Assembly (NCBI RefSeq): GCF_030758975.1
Contig: NZ_CP132359.1
Span: 5,354,702-5,418,701, forward strand
Reading direction: 5' to 3'
Length of the DNA stretch: 64,000 nucleotides
DNA from: Bosea beijingensis
GTDB taxonomy: Bacteria; Pseudomonadota; Alphaproteobacteria; Rhizobiales; Beijerinckiaceae
The position numbers and the translations under genes are program-made. Shown piece by piece: positions 1 to 8,075 of the stretch. Position 1 is the stretch's first letter. Each line of letters opens with the position of its first letter. The notes below the pieces were generated by a model. That model was given only the letters and a program-made list of their open reading frames with translations. It had not been told where the DNA came from and did no database searches.

Positions 1-735
1 ACGTCCCGACAGCTTGCCGTCGTCATGTGCTGCTTCGGTGAAGCCCATCGATATGCCTGCGCCGATGGACGCCGACAGGCCGATCAGAAACGTCGTCCAA
101 GGGTTCTGCGTCGCGAAAGCCGTCGCGAAGATGGGCGCCAGTGTCGAGACCGAGCCGTCCATCAAGCCGGCGAGCCCCGGCTGAATCCAGGTCAGGACAA
201 ACTGGCGCTTCGCGGTCTCCTCTTCCTGCCGGCCCTCGTCGCCTGTCGATAATCCATCTTCAAGCGCGACCGCGCGGCGCTCATGGGCAGCTTCGGCAAC
301 CGCGAGGTCTCCGAGCAGCTTGCGGGTCGCTGCGTCCGTGCTGCGCGACGCAGCCAGCCGATAGAACGTTTCGGCCTGTCGCTCCATGTCCGCCGCCTCG
401 GCGCGTGCCCGCTCCAGCGGCAGGGTCTTCGCCAGCCAGAGAGGCGGCCGCGCATAGAATCCTTCGACGTGCTCGCGCCTGATCGGGACAAGCGTCGGCC
501 CGAACTTGCTCACATAGAGATCGAGCAGGGCGCGTCGATGCTCGTCTTCCTCGGTGGCCATCGCGTCGAACATCGCGGCCGAGGCAGGATAAGTCTCGCG
601 CAGGTTGGCAGCATAGGCTGCGTAAATCCGCCCGTCCTCCTCTTCCGACAGAATGGCGAGCGACAGGATTTCCTGTGGACCCAGATCGTCGAACCGGCGG
701 CGGCTGGAGCGGAAGATCGGAAAGAGGGATGGCAT
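1..735 (-). CDS. mbfA: MbfA-like rubrerythrin/VIT1 iron exporter, C-terminus outside window
   Basis: The frame is open from an ATG to the window edge, giving 245 residues. Residues about 20-160 form a ferritin-like four-helix domain with acidic and His iron-site motifs (EEED at 31-34, EEDEH at 62-66, Glu/His near 113-122 and 148-151). From about 185 a VIT1/CCC1-type membrane domain begins ([15 protein letters not shown]). MbfA proteins of Bradyrhizobium and Agrobacterium export iron across the inner membrane and protect against iron and peroxide stress. An Irr-type box lies 31 bp upstream. The remaining VIT1 helices are outside the window. Confidence 0.9.
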   Translation of the reverse strand, partial: MPSLFPIFRSSRRRFDDLGPQEILSLAILSEEEDGRIYAAYAANLRETYPASAAMFDAMATEEDEHRRALLDLYVSKFGPTLVPIRREHVEGFYARPPLWLAKTLPLERARAEAADMERQAETFYRLAASRSTDAATRKLLGDLAVAEAAHERRAVALEDGLSTGDEGRQEEETAKRQFVLTWIQPGLAGLMDGSVSTLAPIFATAFATQNPWTTFLIGLSASIGAGISMGFTEAAHDDGKLSGR

Positions 736-765
736 CGTGCTGTCACCGGATATCGATGCCCGTTC

Positions 766-782
766 TTTAGAATCTTTCTAAA
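766..782. promoter_or_regulatory. Irr box (iron control element) upstream of mbfA
   Basis: A perfect inverted repeat, TTTAGAA-TCT-TTCTAAA, stands just upstream of mbfA. It matches the iron control element bound by the haem-responsive regulator Irr in rhizobia. Known Irr control of mbfA in related bacteria supports repression when iron is low. Seen: the palindrome and its position. Inferred: Irr binding. Confidence 0.8.
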
Positions 783-851
783 CTGAAATCCAGCCTCTTT
801 CTTGCGACTGCGGCCCGCCATCGCCACCGGCCTGAGCGCGTACAGTGGTTG

Positions 852-1919
852 TCATTGGCTGGTTCCATGAGGCCTGTTGCGTCGGTCGAGCCAGAGCACG
901 GCAAAGAGCACGACATTGAGGAGCGCGAGGGACAGTAGCGCGCCGAACGTCGGCACCGAGCCCATGCGATCGAGTAGCAAGGCGCCTGCGGTCGGTGCGA
1001 TTGCTTGTGCGATTAGGCTTGGCCGCGCCAGCCTTCCGATCAGCGCCGCGTAGCGCTGAGGGCCGAACTGGGCCAGCGGAAGCGTGCCTTTGGCGATGGA
1101 GAAGACCCCGTTGCCCGCGCCATAGAGGATGATTGCAAGCCCGATCGGGCCGACATCGAGCGCCATCAATCCGAGTCCGATCGTGATCAGCCCGAGTGCG
1201 GCACTCATGGTCCAGAGTGGATGATGCCGCCCTCCGCCCGCCATCTCGATAACCCGTCCGCCGACCTGCGCTGGACCGACGAGTGCGCCAAGAGCCACGG
1301 CCGCCGCGAGACCGATCCCTTGTGCCTGGAGCAGCGTCAGCAGATGAACGCCAACGATGGCACCGATCGCGCCACCGATGACGACGATGCCGGAGAGAAG
1401 GAGGAATGCGCGACGCTCCGCCGGGAGCAGGACGGATGCTTCCCCGGAAATCCCCGTCGTCGCGCTCGGCAGGTCCGGCGGAACGCGCGGCAGCATCGTA
1501 AGCACGAGCGGCAATGAGATCAGAAGCTGCATGGCTGCATAGACGAAGCAGGTCCCCCGCCAACCGAATTGCTCGACGAGATAGGCTGACAGCGGCCAGC
1601 AGACCGTGCTGGCGAAGCCGCCCCAAAGCGTCAGCACGGTGATCGCCGATCGCGCGCTTCCGCCATACAGGCGCCCGAGGGTCGAGAACGCCGCGTCATA
1701 AAGACCGGCCGCCATGCCGGCCCCCAAGACGACCCAGCCGAGGACGAATATGGGAAGGTTCGGCGACAGACCGAGGATGAGCTGCCCGCAAGCGATGACA
1801 ATGGCCGCAGCAGCCAGGACCGGCCTTCCGCCAGTCTGCCCGATGAGGCGTCCGACATAGGGCGCAACGGCGCCCGCCGTGAGCAGGCCGACCGAAAGCG
1901 CGCCTACGATCCAGGACAA
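852..1919 (-). CDS. MFS transporter missing its first transmembrane helix
   Basis: The 355 residues show MFS hallmarks: an early helix followed by GRLIGQTGGR, the loop-2 signature type, and about 11 hydrophobic segments. Family members usually have about 400 residues and start with another helix and a motif like LLAAPIAADTG. That motif is present here upstream of the TTG at the given start, but in a frame running into the 3' end of the DUF1365 gene, with no helix 1 in front. The start is therefore uncertain and translation may be coupled to DUF1365. This looks like a 5' deletion product and is probably not functional. The substrate is unknown. Confidence 0.7.
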   Translation of the reverse strand: MSWIVGALSVGLLTAGAVAPYVGRLIGQTGGRPVLAAAAIVIACGQLILGLSPNLPIFVLGWVVLGAGMAAGLYDAAFSTLGRLYGGSARSAITVLTLWGGFASTVCWPLSAYLVEQFGWRGTCFVYAAMQLLISLPLVLTMLPRVPPDLPSATTGISGEASVLLPAERRAFLLLSGIVVIGGAIGAIVGVHLLTLLQAQGIGLAAAVALGALVGPAQVGGRVIEMAGGGRHHPLWTMSAALGLITIGLGLMALDVGPIGLAIILYGAGNGVFSIAKGTLPLAQFGPQRYAALIGRLARPSLIAQAIAPTAGALLLDRMGSVPTFGALLSLALLNVVLFAVLWLDRRNRPHGTSQ

Positions 1920-2458
1920 CGGCCATCCCGTATCGGCAGCGATGGGGGCCGCGAGAAGTAGCGCATGTCGAGGTTCATGAACGGCGAGACGTGGAAGACC
2001 TTGTCTGCTTCCTGCCTCAATGCGCCTTCCGAACGATCGGCAGGCGCGACATAGCTATGGATCTCGCCGAAGGTGTTGTGCACCTCGTAGACGGTGGCGC
2101 AAAGGCTGCCGTCGCGGCGATAGCAGAAATAGGTGCTGAGCGGGTTGAAGGCGTAGCCGAGAATGCGGGGCATGGTCAGCAGGCGGATCGGGCCGCCGTC
2201 ATGCGCGATTCCGGTTTTCGCCAAGGTTTCTTCGATCTGGGCGCGTAGTGGCCTGCCGCTGCGATCCCCATAATCCGTGTCGCGAAAGGCGTAGAGATTG
2301 AAGCGGTTGCGCGAGAAAAATCTGAGCTTCGCCGAAATCCGATCGATCTCGTCGATATCGAGCAGCATCCAGAACACGCGATAGGCCAATGCATGCGGCC
2401 TGGGCCGGAACCGATGGTGCCTGACACGGCCGACATAGAGAGCGGATTGCAAGGTCAT
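1904..2458 (-). CDS. DUF1365 protein, C-terminally truncated (UfaO-like candidate)
   Basis: The N-terminal part is a clear DUF1365 protein (ALYVGRVRHHR, FNPLSTYFCYR, EVHNTFGE, KVFHVSPFMNLDMRY). At 184 residues it is about 70 short of the usual 250 or more: after NLDMRY the sequence turns into unrelated residues because the downstream MFS gene has been fused in. It overlaps the FAD oxidoreductase stop by 4 bp, so the two are one operon. In Rhodobacter a DUF1365 protein next to an FAD oxidoreductase takes part in furan fatty acid synthesis under RpoE control (recalled, gene assignment not verified). Loss of the C-terminus probably weakens or ends its activity. Confidence 0.8.
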   Translation of the reverse strand: MTLQSALYVGRVRHHRFRPRPHALAYRVFWMLLDIDEIDRISAKLRFFSRNRFNLYAFRDTDYGDRSGRPLRAQIEETLAKTGIAHDGGPIRLLTMPRILGYAFNPLSTYFCYRRDGSLCATVYEVHNTFGEIHSYVAPADRSEGALRQEADKVFHVSPFMNLDMRYFSRPPSLPIRDGRCPGS

Positions 2459-3813
2459 GCCGCCTGCTCCAGCCGGGGCAGGATCGGAATGCGACCGGAT
2501 TCGTTGGGGAGCCTCCAGGGCCGGCGGACGCCGCCGAGCGCCTCGGCGACGGCGAGCCCCGCCTGCAGGCCGTCCTCGTGGAAGCCCGATCCGAAATAGG
2601 CGCCGCAGAACCAGCTTCGGCGCGCGCCCTGCAAAGACCAGAGCCGTTCCTGCGCGGCGAGCGCAGCCGCATCGAACAGCGGATGCTCGTAGATTTCCTC
2701 GTGCAGGATGCTGCCTTCGCGCAGCGTATCCGGCGGGTTGAGCGTGACGAAGAAGGGCCGAGCTTCCGGCAAACCTTGCAGTCGGTTCATCCAGTAGGTG
2801 ACCGCGCAGGCTGAATCCGGCTGCGCGCGATGGCCGATATGATTCCAGCTCGCCCAGGCGCGGCGGCGCTTCGGCATCAGTGTTTCGTCGCCATGCAGCA
2901 CGGCGCGGTTGCGGCTGTAGCGGAAGGCGCCCAGCGCCTGAGATTCCGCCTGGCTGGGATCGGCGAGCATGGCGAGCGTCTGGTCGGCATGGCCCGCGAA
3001 GACGACGTGATCGAAGGCCTCCGCCCAGCCGTCACCCGCCAGGACGACATCATTTGCCCCCCGCTGAACCTGACGCACCGGCGTACCGAGCCTGACTTCC
3101 CCGGAAAAGGCTGCGCGTAGCCGCTCGACATAAACGCTGCTGCCGCCGGTCACGGTGCGCCAGATCGGCCGGTCGCTGAGTTGGAGCAATCCGTGATTGT
3201 GATGGAAGCGCAGGAAGGCGGCGGCCGGATAGGACAGGATCTCCGAGCAGGGAGCCGACCAGATCGCGGCCGCCATCGGCAGGAGATGATCGTCCCGGAA
3301 AGCGGTGCCGTAGCCTCCGGCGACGAGATAGTCGCCGAGCGAGATATCGGCAGCGTGCCCCGCCAGCACATCCCTTGATGCATTCCGGTAGAAGCGGGTG
3401 ATGTCCTGCAGCATGGCCCAGAAACGTGGGCGTACCAGATTGCTGCGCTGGGCGAACAGCCCAGCGACGCTGGTGCCGCTATATTCGAGCCGCCCACCAT
3501 CGAGCGAAACGGCGAAGGACATTTCGGTCGGCTGCGTAGCGACACGCAGATGCTCCATCAGCGCGATGAAGTTCGGATAAGTCGCCTCGTTGTAGACGAT
3601 GAAACCGGTATCGACCGCCGTCTCGCCGCCGATACCCGTCACGCGAACCGTGTTGGCGTGACCGCCAAGGCGAGAATCCGCCTCGAACAGCACCACGTCA
3701 TGGGCCTGTCCCAGCAGCCATGCCGCCGAGAAACCGGAAATGCCGGCACCGATCACGGCAATCCGCATCCCCTTGGCCTGTAAGCGTTCCATCGTCGCTG
3801 CTGCATTTGTCAT
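2455..3813 (-). CDS. FAD-dependent amine-oxidase-like oxidoreductase (UfaD-like candidate)
   Basis: A Rossmann FAD-binding start, MRIAVIGAGISGFSAAW, is followed by EADSRLGGHA and a flavin monooxygenase/amine-oxidase fold of about 450 residues (COG2907 type). These proteins sit beside DUF1365 and CFA-like genes; the Rhodobacter counterpart is reported to desaturate methylated phospholipid acyl chains on the way to furan fatty acids. The ATG at 3813 lies almost on the transcription start predicted from the ECF-type promoter, so the mRNA would be nearly leaderless; ATGs at 3792 and 3768 are alternatives. A longer upstream frame exists but overlaps the divergent promoter and is not preferred. Confidence 0.8.
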   Translation of the reverse strand: MTNAAATMERLQAKGMRIAVIGAGISGFSAAWLLGQAHDVVLFEADSRLGGHANTVRVTGIGGETAVDTGFIVYNEATYPNFIALMEHLRVATQPTEMSFAVSLDGGRLEYSGTSVAGLFAQRSNLVRPRFWAMLQDITRFYRNASRDVLAGHAADISLGDYLVAGGYGTAFRDDHLLPMAAAIWSAPCSEILSYPAAAFLRFHHNHGLLQLSDRPIWRTVTGGSSVYVERLRAAFSGEVRLGTPVRQVQRGANDVVLAGDGWAEAFDHVVFAGHADQTLAMLADPSQAESQALGAFRYSRNRAVLHGDETLMPKRRRAWASWNHIGHRAQPDSACAVTYWMNRLQGLPEARPFFVTLNPPDTLREGSILHEEIYEHPLFDAAALAAQERLWSLQGARRSWFCGAYFGSGFHEDGLQAGLAVAEALGGVRRPWRLPNESGRIPILPRLEQAA

Positions 3814-3819
3814 GATGGG

Positions 3820-3847
3820 TATACGCGGCCAAGGCCGGACTGGATTT
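3820..3847 (-). promoter_or_regulatory. ECF-type promoter for the FAD oxidoreductase operon
   Basis: On the minus strand AAATCC (-35) and CGTATA (-10) are separated by exactly 16 bp. This matches the spacing and -10 of the sigma factor's own promoter in this window. The first two bases of the -35 differ (AA for TG). Confidence 0.55.
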
Positions 3848-3879
3848 GCCGCTGCGTCAGCAAAAGCGCGCCGGCCGAG

Positions 3880-3907
3880 TGAGCCACAGCAACGCTTCGT
3901 GCGTAAA
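3880..3907 (+). promoter_or_regulatory. ECF-type promoter for membrane protein / DUF2147 operon
   Basis: TGAGCC-N16-CGTAAA lies 35 bp upstream of the membrane protein start and is divergent from the FAD oxidoreductase promoter. One -35 mismatch relative to TGATCC. Confidence 0.55.
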
Positions 3908-3941
3908 CGAAGACAGGCCGGGACTTTCCGCGAGGGCGACG

Positions 3942-4541
3942 ATGCCGATGAGTCGAATGAAGCGGGTCGCTGCGGCGATCGGCGCCTTCGCGGCGCATCC
4001 CGATCCACGGGCCGCGATCGCCAATACCGTCGCGCTGGTCATCGTCTCGAACCAGCCCTTCTACCCGCTCTATCTTTATTGGGCGGTCTCGCCCGTCGTC
4101 ACGCCGTCCTATGTCACCTTCCTGTCGACGCCCTTCTTCGCGGCGGTGCCGGCCCTCATGCGGCGCAGCGCCGTGCTCGGGCGATCGCTGCTTCTTGTCG
4201 CCGGCATCGGCAATACCTTGCTCTGCCGGGCCGCCTTTGGCCCCGGCTCAGGGGTCGAGGTCTTCCTGTTTCCTTGCCTCATGCTGGCGCTGATGCTGTT
4301 TCGCCGCTCGGAACGCGCCTTTGCGTTCGCCTTCACCGCGCTCGCCTTCGCCGCGTACTTGCTGCCGGCAGCGTGTCTCGGCGCGCCGATACATCGCTAC
4401 GCGATCGACGAATATGCAGCCCTGCAGCGCTTGAACTTCCTCAGCGCCGCATCCCTGACGGCTCTGATCGCATGGCTCTTCGCCGGGCGACTCGACACAA
4501 TTTCGCACGCCGATGAAACCAACGATGTCCGCGGAGCGTAG
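3942..4541 (+). CDS. Integral membrane protein of unknown function
   Basis: About 200 residues with roughly six hydrophobic segments (for example AIANTVALVIVSNQPFYPLY, LGRSLLLVAGIGNTLL, ALMLFRRSERAFAFAFTALA) and a short polar tail. It resembles stand-alone versions of the membrane sensor part of some cyclases, but no catalytic domain follows, so no function is given. The ATG at 3942 has an upstream GAGGGCGA stretch and suits the promoter at 3880; an ATG at 3948 is also possible. The DUF2147 gene follows after 30 bp, suggesting one transcript. Confidence 0.7.
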   Translation: MPMSRMKRVAAAIGAFAAHPDPRAAIANTVALVIVSNQPFYPLYLYWAVSPVVTPSYVTFLSTPFFAAVPALMRRSAVLGRSLLLVAGIGNTLLCRAAFGPGSGVEVFLFPCLMLALMLFRRSERAFAFAFTALAFAAYLLPAACLGAPIHRYAIDEYAALQRLNFLSAASLTALIAWLFAGRLDTISHADETNDVRGA

Positions 4542-4571
4542 ACGAGACGCATCTGCCGAAAGGACAACGCC

Positions 4572-4940
4572 ATGAAGCGTCTTCCGCTCGCCCTCGTCCT
4601 GGCCGCCCTTTGGTTCGGAGGCGCGGCCGCTCAAGATCTCGACGGGACATGGTTGCGCGATGACGGCAATGCGCGTGTGCGGATCGCGCCCTGCGGCGAC
4701 AAGATCTGCGCCACCAATCTCTGGATCGGCGACACCAGCAAGGGCGAGGCGGCCGGCGACAAGCTCGTCATGACGCTGGCCCGCCAGCGCGACGGTACGT
4801 TTTCCGGCAACGCCTACGACCCCAAGCGCGACTGGACCTACTCGATGACGATTACCGCGACGCCGGGTGCGCTCACCACGCGCGGCTGCATCGTCGGGCG
4901 GCTGATCTGCCGCGATGTGAACTGGAAGGCCGTGGAGTGA
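4572..4940 (+). CDS. DUF2147 secreted protein
   Basis: A 122-residue protein with a Sec signal peptide (MKRLPLALVLAALWFGGAAA, cleavage probably before QDLDG) and a complete DUF2147 domain: DGTWLRDDGNARVRI, CGDKICATN, NAYDPKRDWTYS and a conserved Cys pair near the end (GCIVGRLICRD). DUF2147 is a periplasmic lipocalin-like family of unknown biochemical role. AAAGGA upstream supports the start. Co-transcription with the preceding membrane protein would place it under the same ECF-type promoter. Confidence 0.85.
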   Translation: MKRLPLALVLAALWFGGAAAQDLDGTWLRDDGNARVRIAPCGDKICATNLWIGDTSKGEAAGDKLVMTLARQRDGTFSGNAYDPKRDWTYSMTITATPGALTTRGCIVGRLICRDVNWKAVE

Positions 4941-4961
4941 TGGCCTCCGATCTCGTCCCGG

Positions 4962-4989
4962 TGATCCGGAGCGGTTCCGCCCGCGTATC
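4962..4989 (+). promoter_or_regulatory. Autoregulatory ECF promoter of the sigma-chrR operon
   Basis: TGATCC-N16-CGTATC directly precedes the sigma factor gene. TGATCC and CGTA are the core elements of promoters used by RpoE/ChrR-type (ECF11) sigma factors as recalled, so the operon is probably self-activated. Confidence 0.7.
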
Positions 4990-5028
4990 TCGTATATGGT
5001 TCCCGCACTCGCCCTGACCGTGGATGGC

Positions 5029-5616
5029 ATGCGCAACGCGGGATTTGTCGCGCAAGGAGGTCGGTTCATCGTCTTGTTCGACGCCAACAGTCTGATTGCC
5101 GCCATCGCGCGCTCGGGTGATCGGGCGGCCTTTGCTGCGCTGTTCAACCATTTCGCGCCGCGCGTGAAGGGATTGCTGATGCGTGGGGGCGCCCCGGCGG
5201 AGCTGGCCGAGGAAGTCGCGCAGGAAACGCTCCTGGCCGTCTGGCGGAAGGCCGCCCTGTTCGATCCGGCGAAGGCCAGCGCCTCGACCTGGATCGCAAC
5301 GATCGCGCGCAACCTGCGCATCGACATTGCCCGACGCGAGACCCGGTCGCGGCTGTCGCAAGTTTACGAGATCTTGGATGAAGAAGCCCCCGAACAACCC
5401 GATGCAATGCTCTCCGGCGCCGAACGCGATGCGCGCGTGCGAGCCGCGATGACCCAGCTTTCACCCGACCAGTACCGCGTGGTCGAACTCGCCTTCATCG
5501 AAGGTCTCAGCCATCAGCATGTCGCCGATCAGCTCGCCATTCCCTTGGGCACGGTGAAATCCCGCCTGCGCCTGGCCTTGTCGCATCTGCGCGGCCGGCT
5601 GGAGGATCTGCGATGA
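5029..5616 (+). CDS. rpoE: ECF sigma factor, RpoE/ChrR type
   Basis: An ECF sigma factor with region 2 (AFAALFNHFAPRVK through FDPAKASASTWIATIARN, LRIDIARRE) and region 4 (LSPDQYRVVELAFIEGLSHQ, IPLGTVKSRLRLALSHLRGR). The ATGA overlap with a ChrR-family gene places it in the group that answers singlet oxygen and photo-oxidative stress in Rhodobacter and Caulobacter. The start is uncertain: an ATG at 4996 would sit on the predicted transcription start, the ATG at 5029 is chosen, and a TTG at 5074 follows an AAGGAGG with a 13-bp gap. Likely targets are the similar promoters around it. Confidence 0.9.
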   Translation: MRNAGFVAQGGRFIVLFDANSLIAAIARSGDRAAFAALFNHFAPRVKGLLMRGGAPAELAEEVAQETLLAVWRKAALFDPAKASASTWIATIARNLRIDIARRETRSRLSQVYEILDEEAPEQPDAMLSGAERDARVRAAMTQLSPDQYRVVELAFIEGLSHQHVADQLAIPLGTVKSRLRLALSHLRGRLEDLR

Positions 5617-6236
5617 GCATCGTGCATCGCCCATCCGACGAGACGCTGGCCGCCTTCGCAGCGGGTCAGCTCGACGAAGGTCTGGCGGTCGTCGTCGCCT
5701 GCCATGTCGAGGCGGATCAGGAGAGCCGGCGACGCCTGCGCGAGCTCGAGGCCGTCCAAGGCGCATTGCTGGATACGGTCGAGCCCGTCGCAATGGCTTC
5801 CGGCCCAACTGATGCAGCCACAGCAGCGCCAGCCGAGCCGTCATCGGCGACTGCCCCGATGTCCGAGGCAGGGATGCCGCAGGTGCTGCGCCCCTATGGC
5901 CTCGGTCCTTGGCGCCCGATTGGCATCCGCATCGCCATGCGACGCGTCGAGGTTCCCGGGGCAGATGCGCGCGTCTTCATGCTGCGGGCCGGCCCCGGCA
6001 TCGCCTTGCCGCACCACAAGCATACGGGTTTCGAATGGACGACGATCCTCGCCGGCGCCTACGAGCATGAATACGGGCGCTATACGGCCGGGGATTTCGA
6101 CGAGGCGGATGCCGAGCATGATCACACGCCGCGCGTCGACCCGGTCGAGGGCTGCACCTGCATCGTCGCGATGACGGGCAGCGTGCAGTTGCAGGGATGG
6201 CTCGGCCGACTGCTGCAACCGCTGGTGCGGTTTTGA
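5613..6236 (+). CDS. chrR: ChrR-family anti-sigma factor lacking the CxxC zinc ligands
   Basis: The 207 residues have ChrR architecture: an N-terminal anti-sigma helix domain (SDETLAAFAAGQL), an Ala/Pro-rich linker, and a C-terminal cupin with metal ligands in HHKHTGFE and a later His near EHDHTP. Rhodobacter ChrR binds zinc in the anti-sigma domain through two His and two Cys. Here His5 and His31 are present, but the Cys positions read Asp35 and Ser38 (HVEADQES). The only nearby Cys is Cys30. Either zinc is not used or the site is altered. The start overlaps the sigma stop by 4 bp. Confidence 0.85.
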   Translation: MSIVHRPSDETLAAFAAGQLDEGLAVVVACHVEADQESRRRLRELEAVQGALLDTVEPVAMASGPTDAATAAPAEPSSATAPMSEAGMPQVLRPYGLGPWRPIGIRIAMRRVEVPGADARVFMLRAGPGIALPHHKHTGFEWTTILAGAYEHEYGRYTAGDFDEADAEHDHTPRVDPVEGCTCIVAMTGSVQLQGWLGRLLQPLVRF

Positions 6237-7033
6237 CGATCGCGTCCTTCGCCGCGGCTGTTGTCTTCGTGGCCTTGGCCATGTCTGCCTTCATGGCCCT
6301 TGCGACGGCTGTCGAGCGCCGAACAGGCAATTCCGGCTGGATCGACGTGGTCTGGACTTTCGGACTGGGCCTGACAGGTATCGTCGGCGCGTTGCTGCCT
6401 TTCGGGGAGGGGCCGATGCCGCGACGCCTGTTCGTCGCGACGCTCGCTTTGGCATGGGCCTTGCGGCTCGGGCTGCATATCGCGCGACGGACAGCCGGCA
6501 TCACCGAAGATCCTCGCTATGCGAAGCTGAAGCGCGACTGGGGTAGCGATGCCCCCCGGCAGCTCGCCCGCCTGCTGCAGATGCAGGCGCTTGTCAGCAT
6601 TCCCCTGGGATTGGGAATCGTCCTCGCTGCACATAGCCCCGCGCCATCGCTGGGCTGGCGGGATTTCGCTGGCTTGGCCCTGTTCGGCGCCGGCCTTGCA
6701 GGGGGAGCCATCTCTGACGGGCAATTACGGGCATTTGCGCGCTCGGGAGCGGGCGGCGTCTGCGACCATGGCCTGTGGCGCTGGTCGCGGCATCCCAACT
6801 ACTTCTTCGAGTGCCTGCTCTGGTGCTCCTATGCGCTGATCGCACCAGCGGCTGACTATCCCTGGGGCTGGCTCGCCGTGCTGGCGCCGGCCTGCATCAC
6901 GCTCCTGCTCACCCGCATCTCCGGCATACCGCCCCTTGAAGAGCACATGCTCGCCAAGCACGGCGAGGCCTATCGCGCATACCAGCATCGAACCAGCGCC
7001 CTGATCCCGCTGCCGCCGAAAGGAGCGACGTGA
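6233..7033 (+). CDS. DUF1295 membrane protein (steroid reductase-like fold)
   Basis: A polytopic membrane protein with the DUF1295 signature near the C-terminus: SDGQLRAFARSG, GLWRWSRHPNYFFECLLW, and a tail of the type LEEHMLAKHGEAYRAYQ. The family resembles isoprenylcysteine methyltransferases and 5-alpha-reductases and often lies next to CFA-like methyltransferases. A TTG that overlaps the chrR stop (TTGA) is taken as the start because it gives translational coupling; an ATG at 6197 inside chrR has poor ribosome-binding spacing. It is the third gene of the sigma operon, so it is expected to be induced with it, probably in lipid modification. Confidence 0.8.
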   Translation: MTIASFAAAVVFVALAMSAFMALATAVERRTGNSGWIDVVWTFGLGLTGIVGALLPFGEGPMPRRLFVATLALAWALRLGLHIARRTAGITEDPRYAKLKRDWGSDAPRQLARLLQMQALVSIPLGLGIVLAAHSPAPSLGWRDFAGLALFGAGLAGGAISDGQLRAFARSGAGGVCDHGLWRWSRHPNYFFECLLWCSYALIAPAADYPWGWLAVLAPACITLLLTRISGIPPLEEHMLAKHGEAYRAYQHRTSALIPLPPKGAT

Positions 7034-8055
7034 TGACGATCATGCAGAGGCTCTCGACCTGGGGTGAAGGCCTCCCTGTTCCCGATGCCGTCAGCCGCAT
7101 GGTGATTGCGTCACTGGTCGGACGCACCGCGCGTTCGCTCGCGGCTCAGTCGGCGGATGCCGCAGCCTTCGCCCGTGACATGGCGGATTTTCCGATCGCG
7201 GTTCACACCGATGCCGCCAACGCCCAGCACTACGAGGTGCCGGCCGCCTTCTTCGACCAGGTGCTCGGCGCACGGCGCAAATATTCCTGCTGCTACTATG
7301 CCGATCCCGGCGACACGCTGGCAGCCGCCGAGGAGAAAGCGCTCGAACTGACCGCAGAGCATGCCGATCTTGCGGACGGGCAGGACATCCTCGAGCTCGG
7401 CTGCGGCTGGGGCTCGCTGTCGCTATGGATGGCTGAGCGCTATCCGCGAGCCCGGATCGTCTCAGTCTCCAATTCGGCCTCGCAGCGCGCCTATATCGAA
7501 GAGCGGGCGCAGCGCCGCCATCTCGGAAATCTTCGCGTCGTCACTGCCGACATGAACGCGTTTGGTACGGAGGAACGTTTCGACCGTGTCGTCTCCGTCG
7601 AAATGTTCGAGCACATGGCGAACTGGCGCGAACTCCTCGGGCGCGTTCGCGGCTGGCTGAAGCCGGACGGCCGGCTCTTCATCCATGTCTTCGCCCACCG
7701 GCAAGGCTGCTACCGCTTCGATACTGCGGACACAGGCGACTGGATCGCGCAGCATTTCTTCACCGGCGGACTAATGCCGAGCGCGACGCTTGCGCACCAG
7801 TTTCCCGATCTCTTCACGGTGGAGGCCGAGTGGCGCTGGAGCGGCGAGCACTACCGCGCCACAGCCGAGGACTGGCTGGCGAATTTCGATCGCAATCTCG
7901 GGACGATCAATCCGATCCTGCGTGAGACCTATGGCGCGGAAGCGCCACTCTGGCGCCGGCGCTGGCGGCTCTTCTTTCTCGCGACCAGCGGACTGTTCGG
8001 CCATGCCGTTGGCGATGCCTGGGGCGTCCATCACTATCGGTTGCGGGCAGCCTGA
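7033..8055 (+). CDS. SAM-dependent CFA-synthase-family lipid methyltransferase
   Basis: A 340-residue cyclopropane-fatty-acid-synthase family enzyme: HYEVPAAFFDQVLG near residue 70, then YSCCYYADPGDTL, the SAM site ILELGCGWGSLSLWMAE, and the family segments SVEMFEHM and FIHVFAH. Such enzymes transfer a methyl group from SAM to the double bond of phospholipid acyl chains. In Rhodobacter the RpoE-controlled homologue makes methylated unsaturated chains that precede furan fatty acids. AAGGAG is spaced 7 bp from the ATG at 7033; a GTG at 7030 is possible. Its stop ends the sigma operon; the next gene is convergent. Confidence 0.9.
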   Translation: MTIMQRLSTWGEGLPVPDAVSRMVIASLVGRTARSLAAQSADAAAFARDMADFPIAVHTDAANAQHYEVPAAFFDQVLGARRKYSCCYYADPGDTLAAAEEKALELTAEHADLADGQDILELGCGWGSLSLWMAERYPRARIVSVSNSASQRAYIEERAQRRHLGNLRVVTADMNAFGTEERFDRVVSVEMFEHMANWRELLGRVRGWLKPDGRLFIHVFAHRQGCYRFDTADTGDWIAQHFFTGGLMPSATLAHQFPDLFTVEAEWRWSGEHYRATAEDWLANFDRNLGTINPILRETYGAEAPLWRRRWRLFFLATSGLFGHAVGDAWGVHHYRLRAA

Positions 8056-8075
8056 CGGATTGGCTGGGCCGGGGA

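Noticed and set aside
4996..5028. ATG at 4996 as start of the sigma factor
   Set aside because: It would coincide with the predicted transcription start and has no ribosome-binding site; 5029 or TTG 5074 is more plausible.
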